Shown here one piece after another: positions 27,372 to 36,155 of a DNA stretch of 64,000 nt; the stretch's first letter is position 1; each line of letters opens with the position of its first letter. Source of the DNA: an uncultured Clostridia bacterium. GTDB taxonomy: Bacteria; Bacillota; Clostridia; Lachnospirales; Lachnospiraceae. Position numbers and translations under genes: made by a program. Location: contig CALBNS010000089.1 in assembly GCA_937896665.1 (NCBI GenBank), positions 1 to 64,000 on the forward strand, written 5' to 3'. The notes beneath the pieces were generated by a model. It had not been told where the DNA came from and ran no database searches. It was given only the letters and a program-made list of their open reading frames with translations.

Positions 27372-27434
27372 ATACATTAGCCAGACTAAATTTATGACAA
27401 ATTATTATAACTATTTAAATAGGAAGTGTATTTT

Positions 27435-28811
27435 ATGTATAAAATTAATTTTAACAACCCTTGTCACGTACATTTCATCGGAATCGGTGGAATCAGCATG
27501 AGTGGATTGGCAGAAATTCTTTTAAAGGAACATTTTATCATCTCTGGTTCTGACAGTAAAAGTTCTGCACTTACAGAACATTTAACAAAAATGGGAGCTT
27601 CTATCTTTTTTCCTCAGAAAGCTTCCAACATCATAGACGGAATTGATGTTGTCGTATATACTGCAGCAATTCACGAAGATAACGAAGAATTTGCAGAGGC
27701 AAAACGTAAGAATTTGCCTATGATGTCACGCGCCGAATTATTGGGACAGCTTATGGCAAATTATAAGACCCCGATTGCAGTTTCCGGCACGCACGGAAAG
27801 ACAACGACTACTTCTATGCTCGCACATATTTTGCTTGACGGAGAAAAAGACCCGACCATTTCTGTCGGAGGAATTTTAAAGGCTATTGATGGCAATATCC
27901 GTGTGGGGAATTCTGATATATTTGTCACAGAAGCATGTGAATATACGAACAGCTTCTTACATTTTCTCCCGAAGATCAGTGTCATCTTAAATGTCGAAGA
28001 AGACCATATGGATTTCTTCAAGGATATTCAGGATATCCGCAACTCTTTCCATAGATTTGCACAGCTTCTTCCAGAAGATGGTACATTAATCATTAATAAA
28101 AATATTGAAGAATTAGAGACTATTACAAATGGATTAAACTGCCGTGTTGTTACCTATTCAGAAACACAAGATGCCGACTATAGTGCATCTAATATTACTT
28201 TTGACGAACTTGGAAATGCTTCTTTTGATTTAATCAAACATGGAGTTTATATAGATCATATCACACTATGTGTTGCAGGAAAGCATAACGTTTCCAATGC
28301 GCTTTCCGCAATAGCAGTGGCAGAACTACTTGATATTCCTATAGAAACAATCAAAAAAGGAATTTTCACATTTACAGGTACAGACCGCCGTTTCCAATAT
28401 AAGGGCGAAAGAAATGGAATTACTATTATTGATGACTATGCACATCACCCGACGGAAATTAAGGCAACACTTACCTCTGCCCAAAATTACCCACATAGGG
28501 ATATCTGGTGCATTTTCCAGCCTCACACATATACACGAACAAAAGCATTTTTTGACGAATTTGCCGAGGCGCTTACACTGGCGGATCATGTGATTCTTGC
28601 AGATATTTATGCTGCCCGTGAGACAGACACACTTGGAATGACATCGGAGGCACTTGCAGAGAAAATCAAAGAATTAGGAACTGATGCTTACTACCTTCCT
28701 AGTTTTGAAGCAATTGAGAAATTTGTATTAGAAAAATGTATCCACAGTGATTTGTTGATAACTATGGGAGCAGGAGACGTTGTAAACATTGGAGAATCGC
28801 TTTTAAAATAA
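27435..28811 (+). CDS. murC: UDP-N-acetylmuramate-L-alanine ligase
   Basis: A 458-residue cytosolic Mur ligase adding L-Ala to UDP-MurNAc, the first amino-acid step of peptidoglycan precursor assembly. It shows HFIGIGGISMSGLAEIL at the start, the ATP loop SGTHGKTTTTSMLAHIL near residue 118, the ligase motifs EACEYTNSFLHF and NVEEDHMDFF, and IIDDYAHHPTEI. The start is the ATG after AGGAAGTG, not the GTG nine bases earlier. It has its own promoter and leads a plus-strand run. Confidence 0.97.
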   Translation: MYKINFNNPCHVHFIGIGGISMSGLAEILLKEHFIISGSDSKSSALTEHLTKMGASIFFPQKASNIIDGIDVVVYTAAIHEDNEEFAEAKRKNLPMMSRAELLGQLMANYKTPIAVSGTHGKTTTTSMLAHILLDGEKDPTISVGGILKAIDGNIRVGNSDIFVTEACEYTNSFLHFLPKISVILNVEEDHMDFFKDIQDIRNSFHRFAQLLPEDGTLIINKNIEELETITNGLNCRVVTYSETQDADYSASNITFDELGNASFDLIKHGVYIDHITLCVAGKHNVSNALSAIAVAELLDIPIETIKKGIFTFTGTDRRFQYKGERNGITIIDDYAHHPTEIKATLTSAQNYPHRDIWCIFQPHTYTRTKAFFDEFAEALTLADHVILADIYAARETDTLGMTSEALAEKIKELGTDAYYLPSFEAIEKFVLEKCIHSDLLITMGAGDVVNIGESLLK

Positions 28812-28953
28812 GAGTTTTCCACATTTTCCACAATTTTTTTATCCACAAAAAATTCAAGATATCCACGTAAAAATGCTTTTTCCTGCAAGGTTATAATGCT
28901 ATAATACCGATACTAATGAGAGTATGAAACTTTAGATGAAGGCAGGTAAAGCT

Positions 28954-30018
28954 ATGAGAACATTAACACTTCGTAATCGTTTTCAAGGCAATAGTACAAT
29001 TGTTGAAAACGAGTTTATAGATATTTATATGGCAAAGGCAAATGGCGAATATGTAAAAGTATATCTTCTTTTACTGCGTCATTTGAATGCACATAATACT
29101 TCTTTGACAATTTCAAAATTAGCCGACTGCCTGGACTGTACAGAAAAAGATATTATGCGTGCCTTGAAGCACTGGTCAGAGGCCGGACTTCTTAAGATAG
29201 AATATGATGACACAGGCAATATCTGTGCTCTGTCTATCGGAAAGACTTCTGAGACGGCTTCCGTTTCTCAAGTTTCTCAAGAGCCTTCTTTAGTCCGAAC
29301 AGACAGAACTATCGTTCAGGAGATATCTGCATCACAGCCGACAAAGGTTTCATCAGAGCCAAAACGTCACTCGCAGAGTGAACAGGAACAGCTTCGACAG
29401 CTTTATTTTGTTACAGAGCAATATCTGGGCAAGCCATTATCACATACAGACGTGCAGAAAATCAATTATTTCTTCGACAATCTGAAATTCTCTGTTGATT
29501 TAATTGAATATCTCATTGAATATTGTGTCGAGAATGGACACAAAAGTATGCATTACATAGAATCAGTTGCCCGGGCATGGGCTGACAAGAATATCACTAC
29601 TGTGACCGAGGCGAAGACAGATTCCATGATTTACAATAAAACCTGTTTCACAATATTGAACACTTTCGGCATTAAAGGCAGAAGCCCTGCCGAAATAGAA
29701 TTGAATTATATAAAAAAGTGGACTGAAGAATACGGATTTACTTTGGATATTATTGTAGAAGCATGCGACCGCACGATAGCCAATACACACCAGCCGGATT
29801 TTAAATATACTGATAAAATACTAAAAAACTGGCTAGCTAAGGATGTTCATAATTTATCGGACATCTCTCGTCTGGATCTGGCATATCAGAAGGACAAAGC
29901 AGCTAAGAAACAGACCACTCAGAGACCTCCTTCGGCCCCTGCCAACCGTTTTAACAATTTCACCAGCCGTTCTTATGATATCAGTTCATTAGAACAGCAG
30001 CTTTTACATACACAATAG
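28954..30018 (+). CDS. DnaD/DnaB-type replication initiation protein
   Basis: A 354-residue protein. The N-terminal winged-helix part (YVKVYLLLLRHLNAHNTSLTISKLADCL and ALKHWSEAGLLKI) and two DnaD_2/DnaB helical modules (about 150-225 and 235-300; DNLKFSVDLIEYLIEYCVENG and YIKKWTEEYGFTLDIIVEAC) fit DnaD/DnaB family primosome proteins that remodel oriC and load helicase. A serine/glutamine-rich linker joins them. The start follows AGGTAAAGC. It lies 16 bases before the DnaC-like ATPase, matching the helicase-loader partnership. The region 28811-28954 includes a TATAAT at 28900 with a weak -35. Confidence 0.88.
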   Translation: MRTLTLRNRFQGNSTIVENEFIDIYMAKANGEYVKVYLLLLRHLNAHNTSLTISKLADCLDCTEKDIMRALKHWSEAGLLKIEYDDTGNICALSIGKTSETASVSQVSQEPSLVRTDRTIVQEISASQPTKVSSEPKRHSQSEQEQLRQLYFVTEQYLGKPLSHTDVQKINYFFDNLKFSVDLIEYLIEYCVENGHKSMHYIESVARAWADKNITTVTEAKTDSMIYNKTCFTILNTFGIKGRSPAEIELNYIKKWTEEYGFTLDIIVEACDRTIANTHQPDFKYTDKILKNWLAKDVHNLSDISRLDLAYQKDKAAKKQTTQRPPSAPANRFNNFTSRSYDISSLEQQLLHTQ

Positions 30019-30034
30019 CTAAAGGAGATTAAAA

Positions 30035-31030
30035 GTGGCTTTAAATAATTCACAATATGACGCGATAATTCGTATGTACGAACAAAAACAGCTTCATAAT
30101 AGAAATATATTGGACAAACGCTATGAAACCGTGTATAATCAACTGCCGGAGATGAAAACAATCAATGAGTCTATTTCATTCTTAAGTGTTAGTCAGGCAC
30201 GCAGGCTCTTAGAGGGAGACGAACATGCCCTGAAAACCTTAAAGGAGCAGATTCACGAATTATCCGAAAGGAAACACGCTTTACTAATCTCAGGAGGGTT
30301 TCCCGCTGATTATCTGGAACCGGTATATGAATGTAAAGACTGCAAAGATACCGGTTATATTGACGGCAAAAAGTGCCACTGTTTCCAGAGGGCGGTTATT
30401 GATTTACTTTATACACAGTCCAATTTGAAGAATATCCTGCAGGAAGAGAATTTCGATACATTTTCTCTAATGTATTATTCAGACAACCATATTGATCCAG
30501 CAACCGGACGTTCTTCCCTAAACAATATAAAGACTGCGTACCTTACAGCCTGCGAATTTGTAGATACTTTTACAGATGATTTCCGCAATTTATTTCTTTA
30601 TGGCGATACCGGTGTTGGTAAGACCTTTCTTTCCAACTGTATTGCAAAAGAATTAATTGATAGAGCTTATTCCGTAATTTACCTTACCGCATTTGAGCTT
30701 TTCGACACCCTTGCCAAGAGTAAATTCGAAAAAGACGAGGCGGCCGAAAGTATGTGTGAACATATTTTTGACTGCGACCTGCTGATTATTGACGATTTAG
30801 GAACAGAGATGTCCAATACATTTACAGTTTCACATTTGTTTCTCTGCCTGAACGAACGATTACTTCGCAGGAAATCCACTATTATCTCTACAAATCTTTC
30901 TTTAGAAGCTCTTGCAGAGATTTATTCAGAGAGAATTTTTTCTCGAATTACAAGTAATTACACAATGCTAAAATTGACAGGCGATGATATTCGCATCAAG
31001 AAAAAACTAATGAACAGGGAGGGTAATTAA
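30035..31030 (+). CDS. DnaC/DnaI-like helicase-loader ATPase
   Basis: A 331-residue AAA+ protein. Walker A is LYGDTGVGKTFLSNCIA, Walker B DLLIIDDLGTEM, sensor 1 IISTNLSLEAL and arginine-finger region SERIFSRI. An N-terminal part with the cysteine set CKDCKDTGYIDGKKCHC is a zinc-binding module typical of Clostridia/Bacillus DnaI-type loaders and separates it from transposon IstB proteins. It starts with GTG after AAAGGAG, and its stop overlaps the prs start by one base. With the DnaD-like gene it forms the primosome pair. Confidence 0.9.
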   Translation: MALNNSQYDAIIRMYEQKQLHNRNILDKRYETVYNQLPEMKTINESISFLSVSQARRLLEGDEHALKTLKEQIHELSERKHALLISGGFPADYLEPVYECKDCKDTGYIDGKKCHCFQRAVIDLLYTQSNLKNILQEENFDTFSLMYYSDNHIDPATGRSSLNNIKTAYLTACEFVDTFTDDFRNLFLYGDTGVGKTFLSNCIAKELIDRAYSVIYLTAFELFDTLAKSKFEKDEAAESMCEHIFDCDLLIIDDLGTEMSNTFTVSHLFLCLNERLLRRKSTIISTNLSLEALAEIYSERIFSRITSNYTMLKLTGDDIRIKKKLMNREGN

Positions 31031-32217
31031 TGTTACACCGTACAGAACGCATTTTAGAAAACATTCCAGTAGGACCACTTGGTTTTATTCCAATTGACGG
31101 ATGCCAGGAGTTAGGCAAAAAGATAGACGACTATTTGGTAGCATGGCGCAAGGAAAATATTGAAAATCTTAAGGATGATGTTGTTTTTCAGGACTATGAG
31201 AAAGATACTTATATTGTAGATGCCAGAGTTCCACGTTTCGGTTCTGGAGAAGCAAAAGGTATTATTAATGAGTCTGTAAGAGGAAAAGACATTTACCTTA
31301 TGGTAGATGTATGCAATTATAGTTTAACTTACTCGTTATCAGGCTATAAAAATCACATGTCACCAGATGATCATTATCAGAATTTAAAGAGAATTATCGC
31401 TTCCATCGGTGGAAAAGCCCGCAGAATTAATGTTATTATGCCTTTCTTATATGAAAGCAGACAGCATAAAAGAAGTTCTAGAGAATCTCTTGACTGTGCA
31501 CTTGCGCTTCAGGAATTGGTTCGTATGGGCGTAGACAACATTATTACTTTTGATGCTCACGACCCACGTGTACAAAATGCAATTCCACTGAGTGGTTTTG
31601 AAACTGTACCTCCAACATACCAGTTTGTAAAGGGTCTTCTTTCTGCTGTTCCTGATCTGAAAATTGACAGCGAACATATGATGGCAATTAGCCCGGACGA
31701 AGGTGCAACAGGACGAGCTATTTATCTTGCAAATGTTCTTGGTCTTGATATGGGTATGTTCTATAAACGTCGCGATTATACAAAGATTGTTGACGGACGT
31801 AACCCTATTGTTGCTCATGAATTCTTAGGCTCTTCTGTAGAAGGAAAAGACGTAATCATCGTTGATGATATGATTTCTTCAGGAGATAGTATGCTTGATG
31901 TTGCAAGACAGTTAAAAGAAAGAAAAGCAAACCGCATTTTTGCCGCTTCTACTTTTGGCCTTTTCACAAACGGCCTTGAGAAATTTGATGAAGCTTACAG
32001 AGAGGGTATTCTTCACGGTGTTTTAACAACAAACTTAATTTACCAGACACCGGAATTATTAGAACGTCCATGGTATATCAATTGTGATTTAAGTAAATAT
32101 ATTGCGTTAATTATTGATACATTGAACCACGACGGTTCTATCAGCAGTATCTTAGATCCAAGTGACAGAATCCAGGAAGTAGTAAGAAGATACCGTAACG
32201 GTGAAAAGATTCAATAA
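31030..32217 (+). CDS. prs: Ribose-phosphate pyrophosphokinase, long Clostridia form
   Basis: A 395-residue PRPP synthetase making PRPP for purine, pyrimidine, NAD (nadC here), histidine and salvage (hpt here) pathways. The PRPP site VIIVDDMISSGDSMLDVA and the repeat region FDAHDPRVQNAIP are clear, as are the pair MPFLYESRQHKR and ISPDEGATGRA. It is about 75 residues longer than the Bacillus enzyme, owing to an extended N-terminus and inserts, as usual for the Lachnospiraceae version. It overlaps the ATPase gene by one base and ends at a strong terminator. Confidence 0.93.
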   Translation: MLHRTERILENIPVGPLGFIPIDGCQELGKKIDDYLVAWRKENIENLKDDVVFQDYEKDTYIVDARVPRFGSGEAKGIINESVRGKDIYLMVDVCNYSLTYSLSGYKNHMSPDDHYQNLKRIIASIGGKARRINVIMPFLYESRQHKRSSRESLDCALALQELVRMGVDNIITFDAHDPRVQNAIPLSGFETVPPTYQFVKGLLSAVPDLKIDSEHMMAISPDEGATGRAIYLANVLGLDMGMFYKRRDYTKIVDGRNPIVAHEFLGSSVEGKDVIIVDDMISSGDSMLDVARQLKERKANRIFAASTFGLFTNGLEKFDEAYREGILHGVLTTNLIYQTPELLERPWYINCDLSKYIALIIDTLNHDGSISSILDPSDRIQEVVRRYRNGEKIQ

Positions 32218-32233
32218 TGCTATTTAGGACATA

Positions 32234-32269
32234 AATAATCCTGCCGGGAATTCGGCAGGATTATTTTTT
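32234..32269 (+). terminator. Terminator after prs
   Basis: AATAATCCTGCCG and CGGCAGGATTATT form a 13-bp stem with a GAATT-like loop and a following run of T residues, 17 bases after the prs stop. It can act in both directions. Confidence 0.93.
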
Positions 32270-32298
32270 ACTTACATACTACTTTTACAACAAAGTTC

Positions 32299-33111
32299 TT
32301 AATCTTTCATTTCTTTCTTATATACAAGCACTGCCTCCCGTCCCATCTCTTCATACCTTTGTTCCACCAGCTGTTTATCATATTTTACGATTTTGCCGCC
32401 TGCCAGTGGGTCCATTAGATAATAATACTCCTCATCATAGCCACATAAGACCATGCAGTGTTCCTGTGCGCGCCACGTATACTGGCTCCCGTCCTTGAGA
32501 AAATATTTCATACCTTCACGAGAAGGTCCCATCCCCATCGTTACCCACACAATTACCGGTACTTGATTTGATAAAAAGTTTTTTTCTAAATAATCGAGAG
32601 TCTTTCCAGTGACATTATGAATCTGCAAGTGTTTCATTCCGGCAAATTTTTGATGTTTCATATTTTCCAGCGCTTTTACAATCACTTCTGAAAAACATCC
32701 AAGACTGCTTTTTTCATATGGATTTCCTGCAAAAGACTCATGCGGGTTAGCACCATATACGATACCACTTTCTTTCCAAAATCTCTCACATGGCAAATAC
32801 GTCTCAATAAATTCCCCCGGTGTAATTGCAATTCCAAAGTACTGAAGTACTGCAACTGTACTTACCGACTCGCATCCGGTTGGTATCCCTTCCTGCGACA
32901 TACCTTTCACCGGAATAAAGACTCCTTCTTTCATCTTTCCTTCTGATTGTTCACTCTGATAATTACTCTTGCGGTTATTGTCTGGCTCAGCAATATTTTG
33001 CATCACACGATTCCCTCCCACCAAACAGAGTAAAATAGCAAATACAATAAATAAAACACGCAGATAAAATTTTATGATTCTTCTTCTTCTCTTTTTTACT
33101 ATTCTATGCAT
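32299..33111 (-). CDS. Membrane-anchored C39-like peptidase
   Basis: A 270-residue protein with a very basic N-terminus (KKRRRRIIKFY), one membrane anchor (about 15-33) and an outer C39-like cysteine peptidase domain. The catalytic cysteine lies in GIPTGCESVSTVAVLQYFG near residue 80, the histidine in QEHCMVLCGYDEEYYYLMDPLAGG. Proteins of this kind are widespread in Firmicutes; substrates are unknown. A hairpin separates it from the upstream two-component operon, so it may have its own promoter or depend on read-through. Confidence 0.85.
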   Translation of the reverse strand: MHRIVKKRRRRIIKFYLRVLFIVFAILLCLVGGNRVMQNIAEPDNNRKSNYQSEQSEGKMKEGVFIPVKGMSQEGIPTGCESVSTVAVLQYFGIAITPGEFIETYLPCERFWKESGIVYGANPHESFAGNPYEKSSLGCFSEVIVKALENMKHQKFAGMKHLQIHNVTGKTLDYLEKNFLSNQVPVIVWVTMGMGPSREGMKYFLKDGSQYTWRAQEHCMVLCGYDEEYYYLMDPLAGGKIVKYDKQLVEQRYEEMGREAVLVYKKEMKD

Positions 33112-33116
33112 AACAA

Positions 33117-33156
33117 AACCTCCCTGTAAGACCTGTCTTCATCTTACAGGGAGGTT
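33117..33156 (-). terminator. Terminator between sensor operon and C39-like gene
   Basis: AACCTCCCTGTAAG pairs with CTTACAGGGAGGTT in a perfect 14-bp stem around a 12-base loop. On the minus strand it is followed by TTTTGTTA, a short T tract, so termination may be partial. It lies 25 bases after the stop of the upstream gene. Confidence 0.75.
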
Positions 33157-33181
33157 GTATCTCACTTTTAACTAAGTTGTA

Positions 33182-33949
33182 TCATTCTTGTATCTTTTGT
33201 TCAGATTCGTAAAAAACTCCCATTTTTTGTATATAATTGTCAGCCACATTCTGTAGAAAATCAAAAGAAGCATAGTCGTATACTCTTACAGAAAGCATCC
33301 AGTTACTTATCTCCAAAGTAGGTAAATATGCTTTTAAATCTTCCACATCAGAATTGAACTTGCTAATAATTTCAAATTGTACTTTCCGGTAACTATCTAT
33401 TTCTTCTTCTATATCAACCTCCTCTGCTAAATTGCCATTGTACTCCAATGAAAAAATTCTATATTTTTCTGCATCAAATATAAAGGTAACGTTCTCATAA
33501 TCTCGTGCCAAATGTAGTGTCCCTATCCTTCCTGAATAGATTTTATTATCAAATTCACGAAAAATCTGTACCTCCATGCCAAATGAACGTGTATTTTTAT
33601 TTTCCTGCAAATCGAAAATTTTTTCCTTCCACGGAGAAATAATAAGTGTATCAACTACCTCCCGAAGTTTTTCGTTGATTTTCTGCATTTCTTCCTCCGT
33701 GTACAATTCAGAGTTTCTTGTAACTATCGTACTATTACCATCTTTTGCCGCAATTGCTTCCAGCATCTGTCTGTAACTCATGTTTTTTTCTGAAACAGCC
33801 ACTTCGTATTTTCTACTTCCCATATTTTGTAACAACTTTTCATCTCTTTCTTTCCAGTACCAATCAAACAGTTTTAGAATTGTCAGAGTTCCTATAAAAA
33901 GAACAAATAAAATAATTCCTCTTTTTTTCCATCTTTCTTTACGCGTCAT
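33182..33949 (-). CDS. Membrane protein of unknown function in sensor operon
   Basis: A 255-residue protein with a basic start (MTRKERWKKRG), one membrane segment at about 11-27 and an outer domain of roughly 225 residues rich in charged residues, with FRSFG-like strands such as SGRIGTLHLARDY. I recognise no family. It overlaps the end of the histidine kinase gene by 11 bases, so it is made together with the kinase. The context suggests an accessory regulator of the kinase, comparable in position to YycH/YycI of the WalRK operon; I see no sequence evidence for homology. Confidence 0.7.
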   Translation of the reverse strand: MTRKERWKKRGIILFVLFIGTLTILKLFDWYWKERDEKLLQNMGSRKYEVAVSEKNMSYRQMLEAIAAKDGNSTIVTRNSELYTEEEMQKINEKLREVVDTLIISPWKEKIFDLQENKNTRSFGMEVQIFREFDNKIYSGRIGTLHLARDYENVTFIFDAEKYRIFSLEYNGNLAEEVDIEEEIDSYRKVQFEIISKFNSDVEDLKAYLPTLEISNWMLSVRVYDYASFDFLQNVADNYIQKMGVFYESEQKIQE

Positions 33950-35354
33950 GGAGATTTCCCCCTTCCGTGCGAGTAATATACCGGGATGCAGGTTGCGAAA
34001 TTGTAAATCTTACACTTGTTCCTTGTCCGACTTCACTAGTAATTTCAAGTATGCCACCGTGTAAATGTACAATCCTTTCACAAAGGGTAAGACCAAGGCC
34101 TGCACCCCCCTGGCGTCTTGCTCTTGATTTGTCCACCATATAAAATGGCTCTGCAATCTTATGCACTTCCTCGCTCGGCATTCCTCTTCCATGATCCAGC
34201 ACCATAAACTGATATTCTTCACACAATTTCGTTCCCATCACTTCCACAGTCTGTCCGGGTTGCGAAGCTTTACAGGCATTGTCCACTAGATTCATCAGCA
34301 CCGTTATCAAAAGTATCGGTTCTGCCAAAATCCGACTTTCTTCGAGATAAAGGATTACTTTCACATCATATTTTTCTTCCAGAAACTTTACTCGCTGTTT
34401 TAACTCTTTCGATAGCTGTAAAGTGTCTGAATCTTTTTTCTCTAACTCTGTTTTTTCCATGACTATCAACTGCAAAAGATTGAGCGCCAGATGCTCCAGA
34501 CGTTTTCCTTCAGCATAAATAAATGAGCTATATTCTCTCCTCTTTTCCGGATGCAGATCATAAGTTCGCAACAAATCAGCATATCCAATTATCGATGTGA
34601 GCGGTGTTTTCAGTTCATGTGTGAAATTCCCCATGAATTCTTCTTTCCGTCTGCCTTCCTCCTTCAGCTTTCGGATATAATTTTCCGTCCTTTCGTTCAT
34701 TAAATTCAGTGTTTCTCCAAGCTGTTTAACCTCAAAGGACTTCATCTTTACATATGAGGCATCTACCCTCACCGCATAATTGCCTTGTGTCACAACCCTT
34801 GCCATTTCTGTTACCTTTTCCAATGGTCCTGTAATATAACGTGAAAACAGATTTAAAATTACTGCCATAACTACCGATGAAAGAATTACTATCTTCTGGT
34901 ACAACTCATAATTTGCAGCTTTCCGCTCTACAATTTCCGTAATATCCTGTTTATTAATAATATACTGTTCCTTATAACGGCTAGTCACTAATATTTTTCG
35001 TTTCCCCTGTTCTTCCACGACACCAGAGCGTGCCTCACCAGTTTCCAGACTGTTTTTCCACTTCCCAGAGAGTTTTTCCTGCCATTCCTCATGAAACCCT
35101 ACAAATATACTCGTTTTTCCCCCTTCAGACATCTGCTGTATCAGACTTGTCAACGAATAATCTGCATAAGAATCCGGGAGATGCTCTATCATCATAATAT
35201 AAGAATAGACAGTTTTATTATCTTTCAGAACACCTTCCATCGCCTGCTCCATTTCCCTCTCATACATAGAATTCACAAGTACAAATCCACCAAGTGCTGT
35301 AGTCAGAAACATAATACAATACGTCATAATAAAAATTTTCCACGAAATCTTCAT
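33939..35354 (-). CDS. Sensor histidine kinase
   Basis: A 471-residue membrane kinase: signal-anchor at about 8-28, an outer sensing domain to about 150, a second membrane segment (about 153-172), a HAMP linker (PLEKVTEMARVV), the phosphorylation box FMGNFTHELKTPLTSIIGYADLLRTY with the histidine near 245, and ATPase motifs LVDNACKA, LDHGRGMP and GAGLGLTLCERIVHLHGG. It is encoded 9 bases after its response regulator. The signal is unknown. Confidence 0.93.
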   Translation of the reverse strand: MKISWKIFIMTYCIMFLTTALGGFVLVNSMYEREMEQAMEGVLKDNKTVYSYIMMIEHLPDSYADYSLTSLIQQMSEGGKTSIFVGFHEEWQEKLSGKWKNSLETGEARSGVVEEQGKRKILVTSRYKEQYIINKQDITEIVERKAANYELYQKIVILSSVVMAVILNLFSRYITGPLEKVTEMARVVTQGNYAVRVDASYVKMKSFEVKQLGETLNLMNERTENYIRKLKEEGRRKEEFMGNFTHELKTPLTSIIGYADLLRTYDLHPEKRREYSSFIYAEGKRLEHLALNLLQLIVMEKTELEKKDSDTLQLSKELKQRVKFLEEKYDVKVILYLEESRILAEPILLITVLMNLVDNACKASQPGQTVEVMGTKLCEEYQFMVLDHGRGMPSEEVHKIAEPFYMVDKSRARRQGGAGLGLTLCERIVHLHGGILEITSEVGQGTSVRFTISQPASRYITRTEGGNLHDA

Positions 35355-35363
35355 AAAGTCACC

Positions 35364-36032
35364 TTACTTATCCACATGCTCTACAAATCTATACCCCACC
35401 TTAAAGACTGTCTGTATATGCTTCTCCAGACCTAATTTTTTGCGCAATCGCTGGATATGCAGATCCACCGTCCGTGTATCTTCTCCGAACGGATCATGCC
35501 AGATTCTTTCATAGACAATCTCCCGGTACAATGCTACATTCTTATTCCGAATCAAAAGCAGTAATAATTCAAACTCCTTGTATGTCAGCTCTACTAGTTT
35601 TCCTGACTTTATTACATTTCTTGATACCGTATCAATCACAAGGTCTAATACCCGAATGTTCTCCTGCCCTTTGTTGTATCGACGCAGCACCACTTCTACC
35701 CGTGCAAGCAATTCAGATATATCAAATGGTTTAATCATATAATCCTCTGCACCAAGTTTTAATCCTTTCACACGGTCTTTTACATCCGTCTTTGCAGTTA
35801 GAAAAATTACCGGTATCTGATACTGCCGTATATAATCCATTAGTTCAAACCCATCAATTTTCGGAAGCATAACATCAAGAATGACCAAATCATACACTTC
35901 GTTTTCAATCTCTGTTGCTGCACTCTCTCCGTCATACACGCACCTGCACTTATACCCTGCATTCTGCAAAGTCTCTCTAATTAAGTTTGCAATAGGAAAC
36001 TCATCATCCACAATCAAAATGTTTATCATCAC
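35364..36032 (-). CDS. OmpR-family response regulator
   Basis: A 222-residue regulator with a receiver domain (LIVDDEFPIANLI, phospho-acceptor in DLVILDVMLPKIDGFELM, lysine in IFLTAKTDVKDR) and an OmpR/PhoB winged helix (ELTYKEFELLLLLIRNKNVAL and DTRTVDLHIQRLRKKLG). It leads the operon with the kinase and the accessory membrane protein. Confidence 0.95.
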   Translation of the reverse strand: MMINILIVDDEFPIANLIRETLQNAGYKCRCVYDGESAATEIENEVYDLVILDVMLPKIDGFELMDYIRQYQIPVIFLTAKTDVKDRVKGLKLGAEDYMIKPFDISELLARVEVVLRRYNKGQENIRVLDLVIDTVSRNVIKSGKLVELTYKEFELLLLLIRNKNVALYREIVYERIWHDPFGEDTRTVDLHIQRLRKKLGLEKHIQTVFKVGYRFVEHVDK

Positions 36033-36114
36033 TTACTCACCCTTATTTATCATACATCTTAGTTGTATCATTTTTGTATCTAGACAAGTATCTTGAGCAG
36101 ACTACTTTCTGTCA

Positions 36115-36148
36115 TATAAAAGAGGTGCGATTCATAAACCGCACCCCT
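36115..36148 (-). terminator. Terminator after YhaN-like gene
   Basis: On the minus strand GGGTGCG and CGCACCTC form the stem around a 10-base loop, followed by TTTTAT. It starts about 8 bases after the stop of the YhaN-like gene and separates it from the two-component operon downstream. Confidence 0.8.
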
Positions 36149-36155
36149 TCTTTCT

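Noticed and set aside
30035..31030. DnaC-like ATPase as IstB of an IS21 element
   Set aside because: No IstA transposase or terminal repeats; the N-terminal zinc cysteine set and pairing with a DnaD-like gene fit a chromosomal helicase loader.
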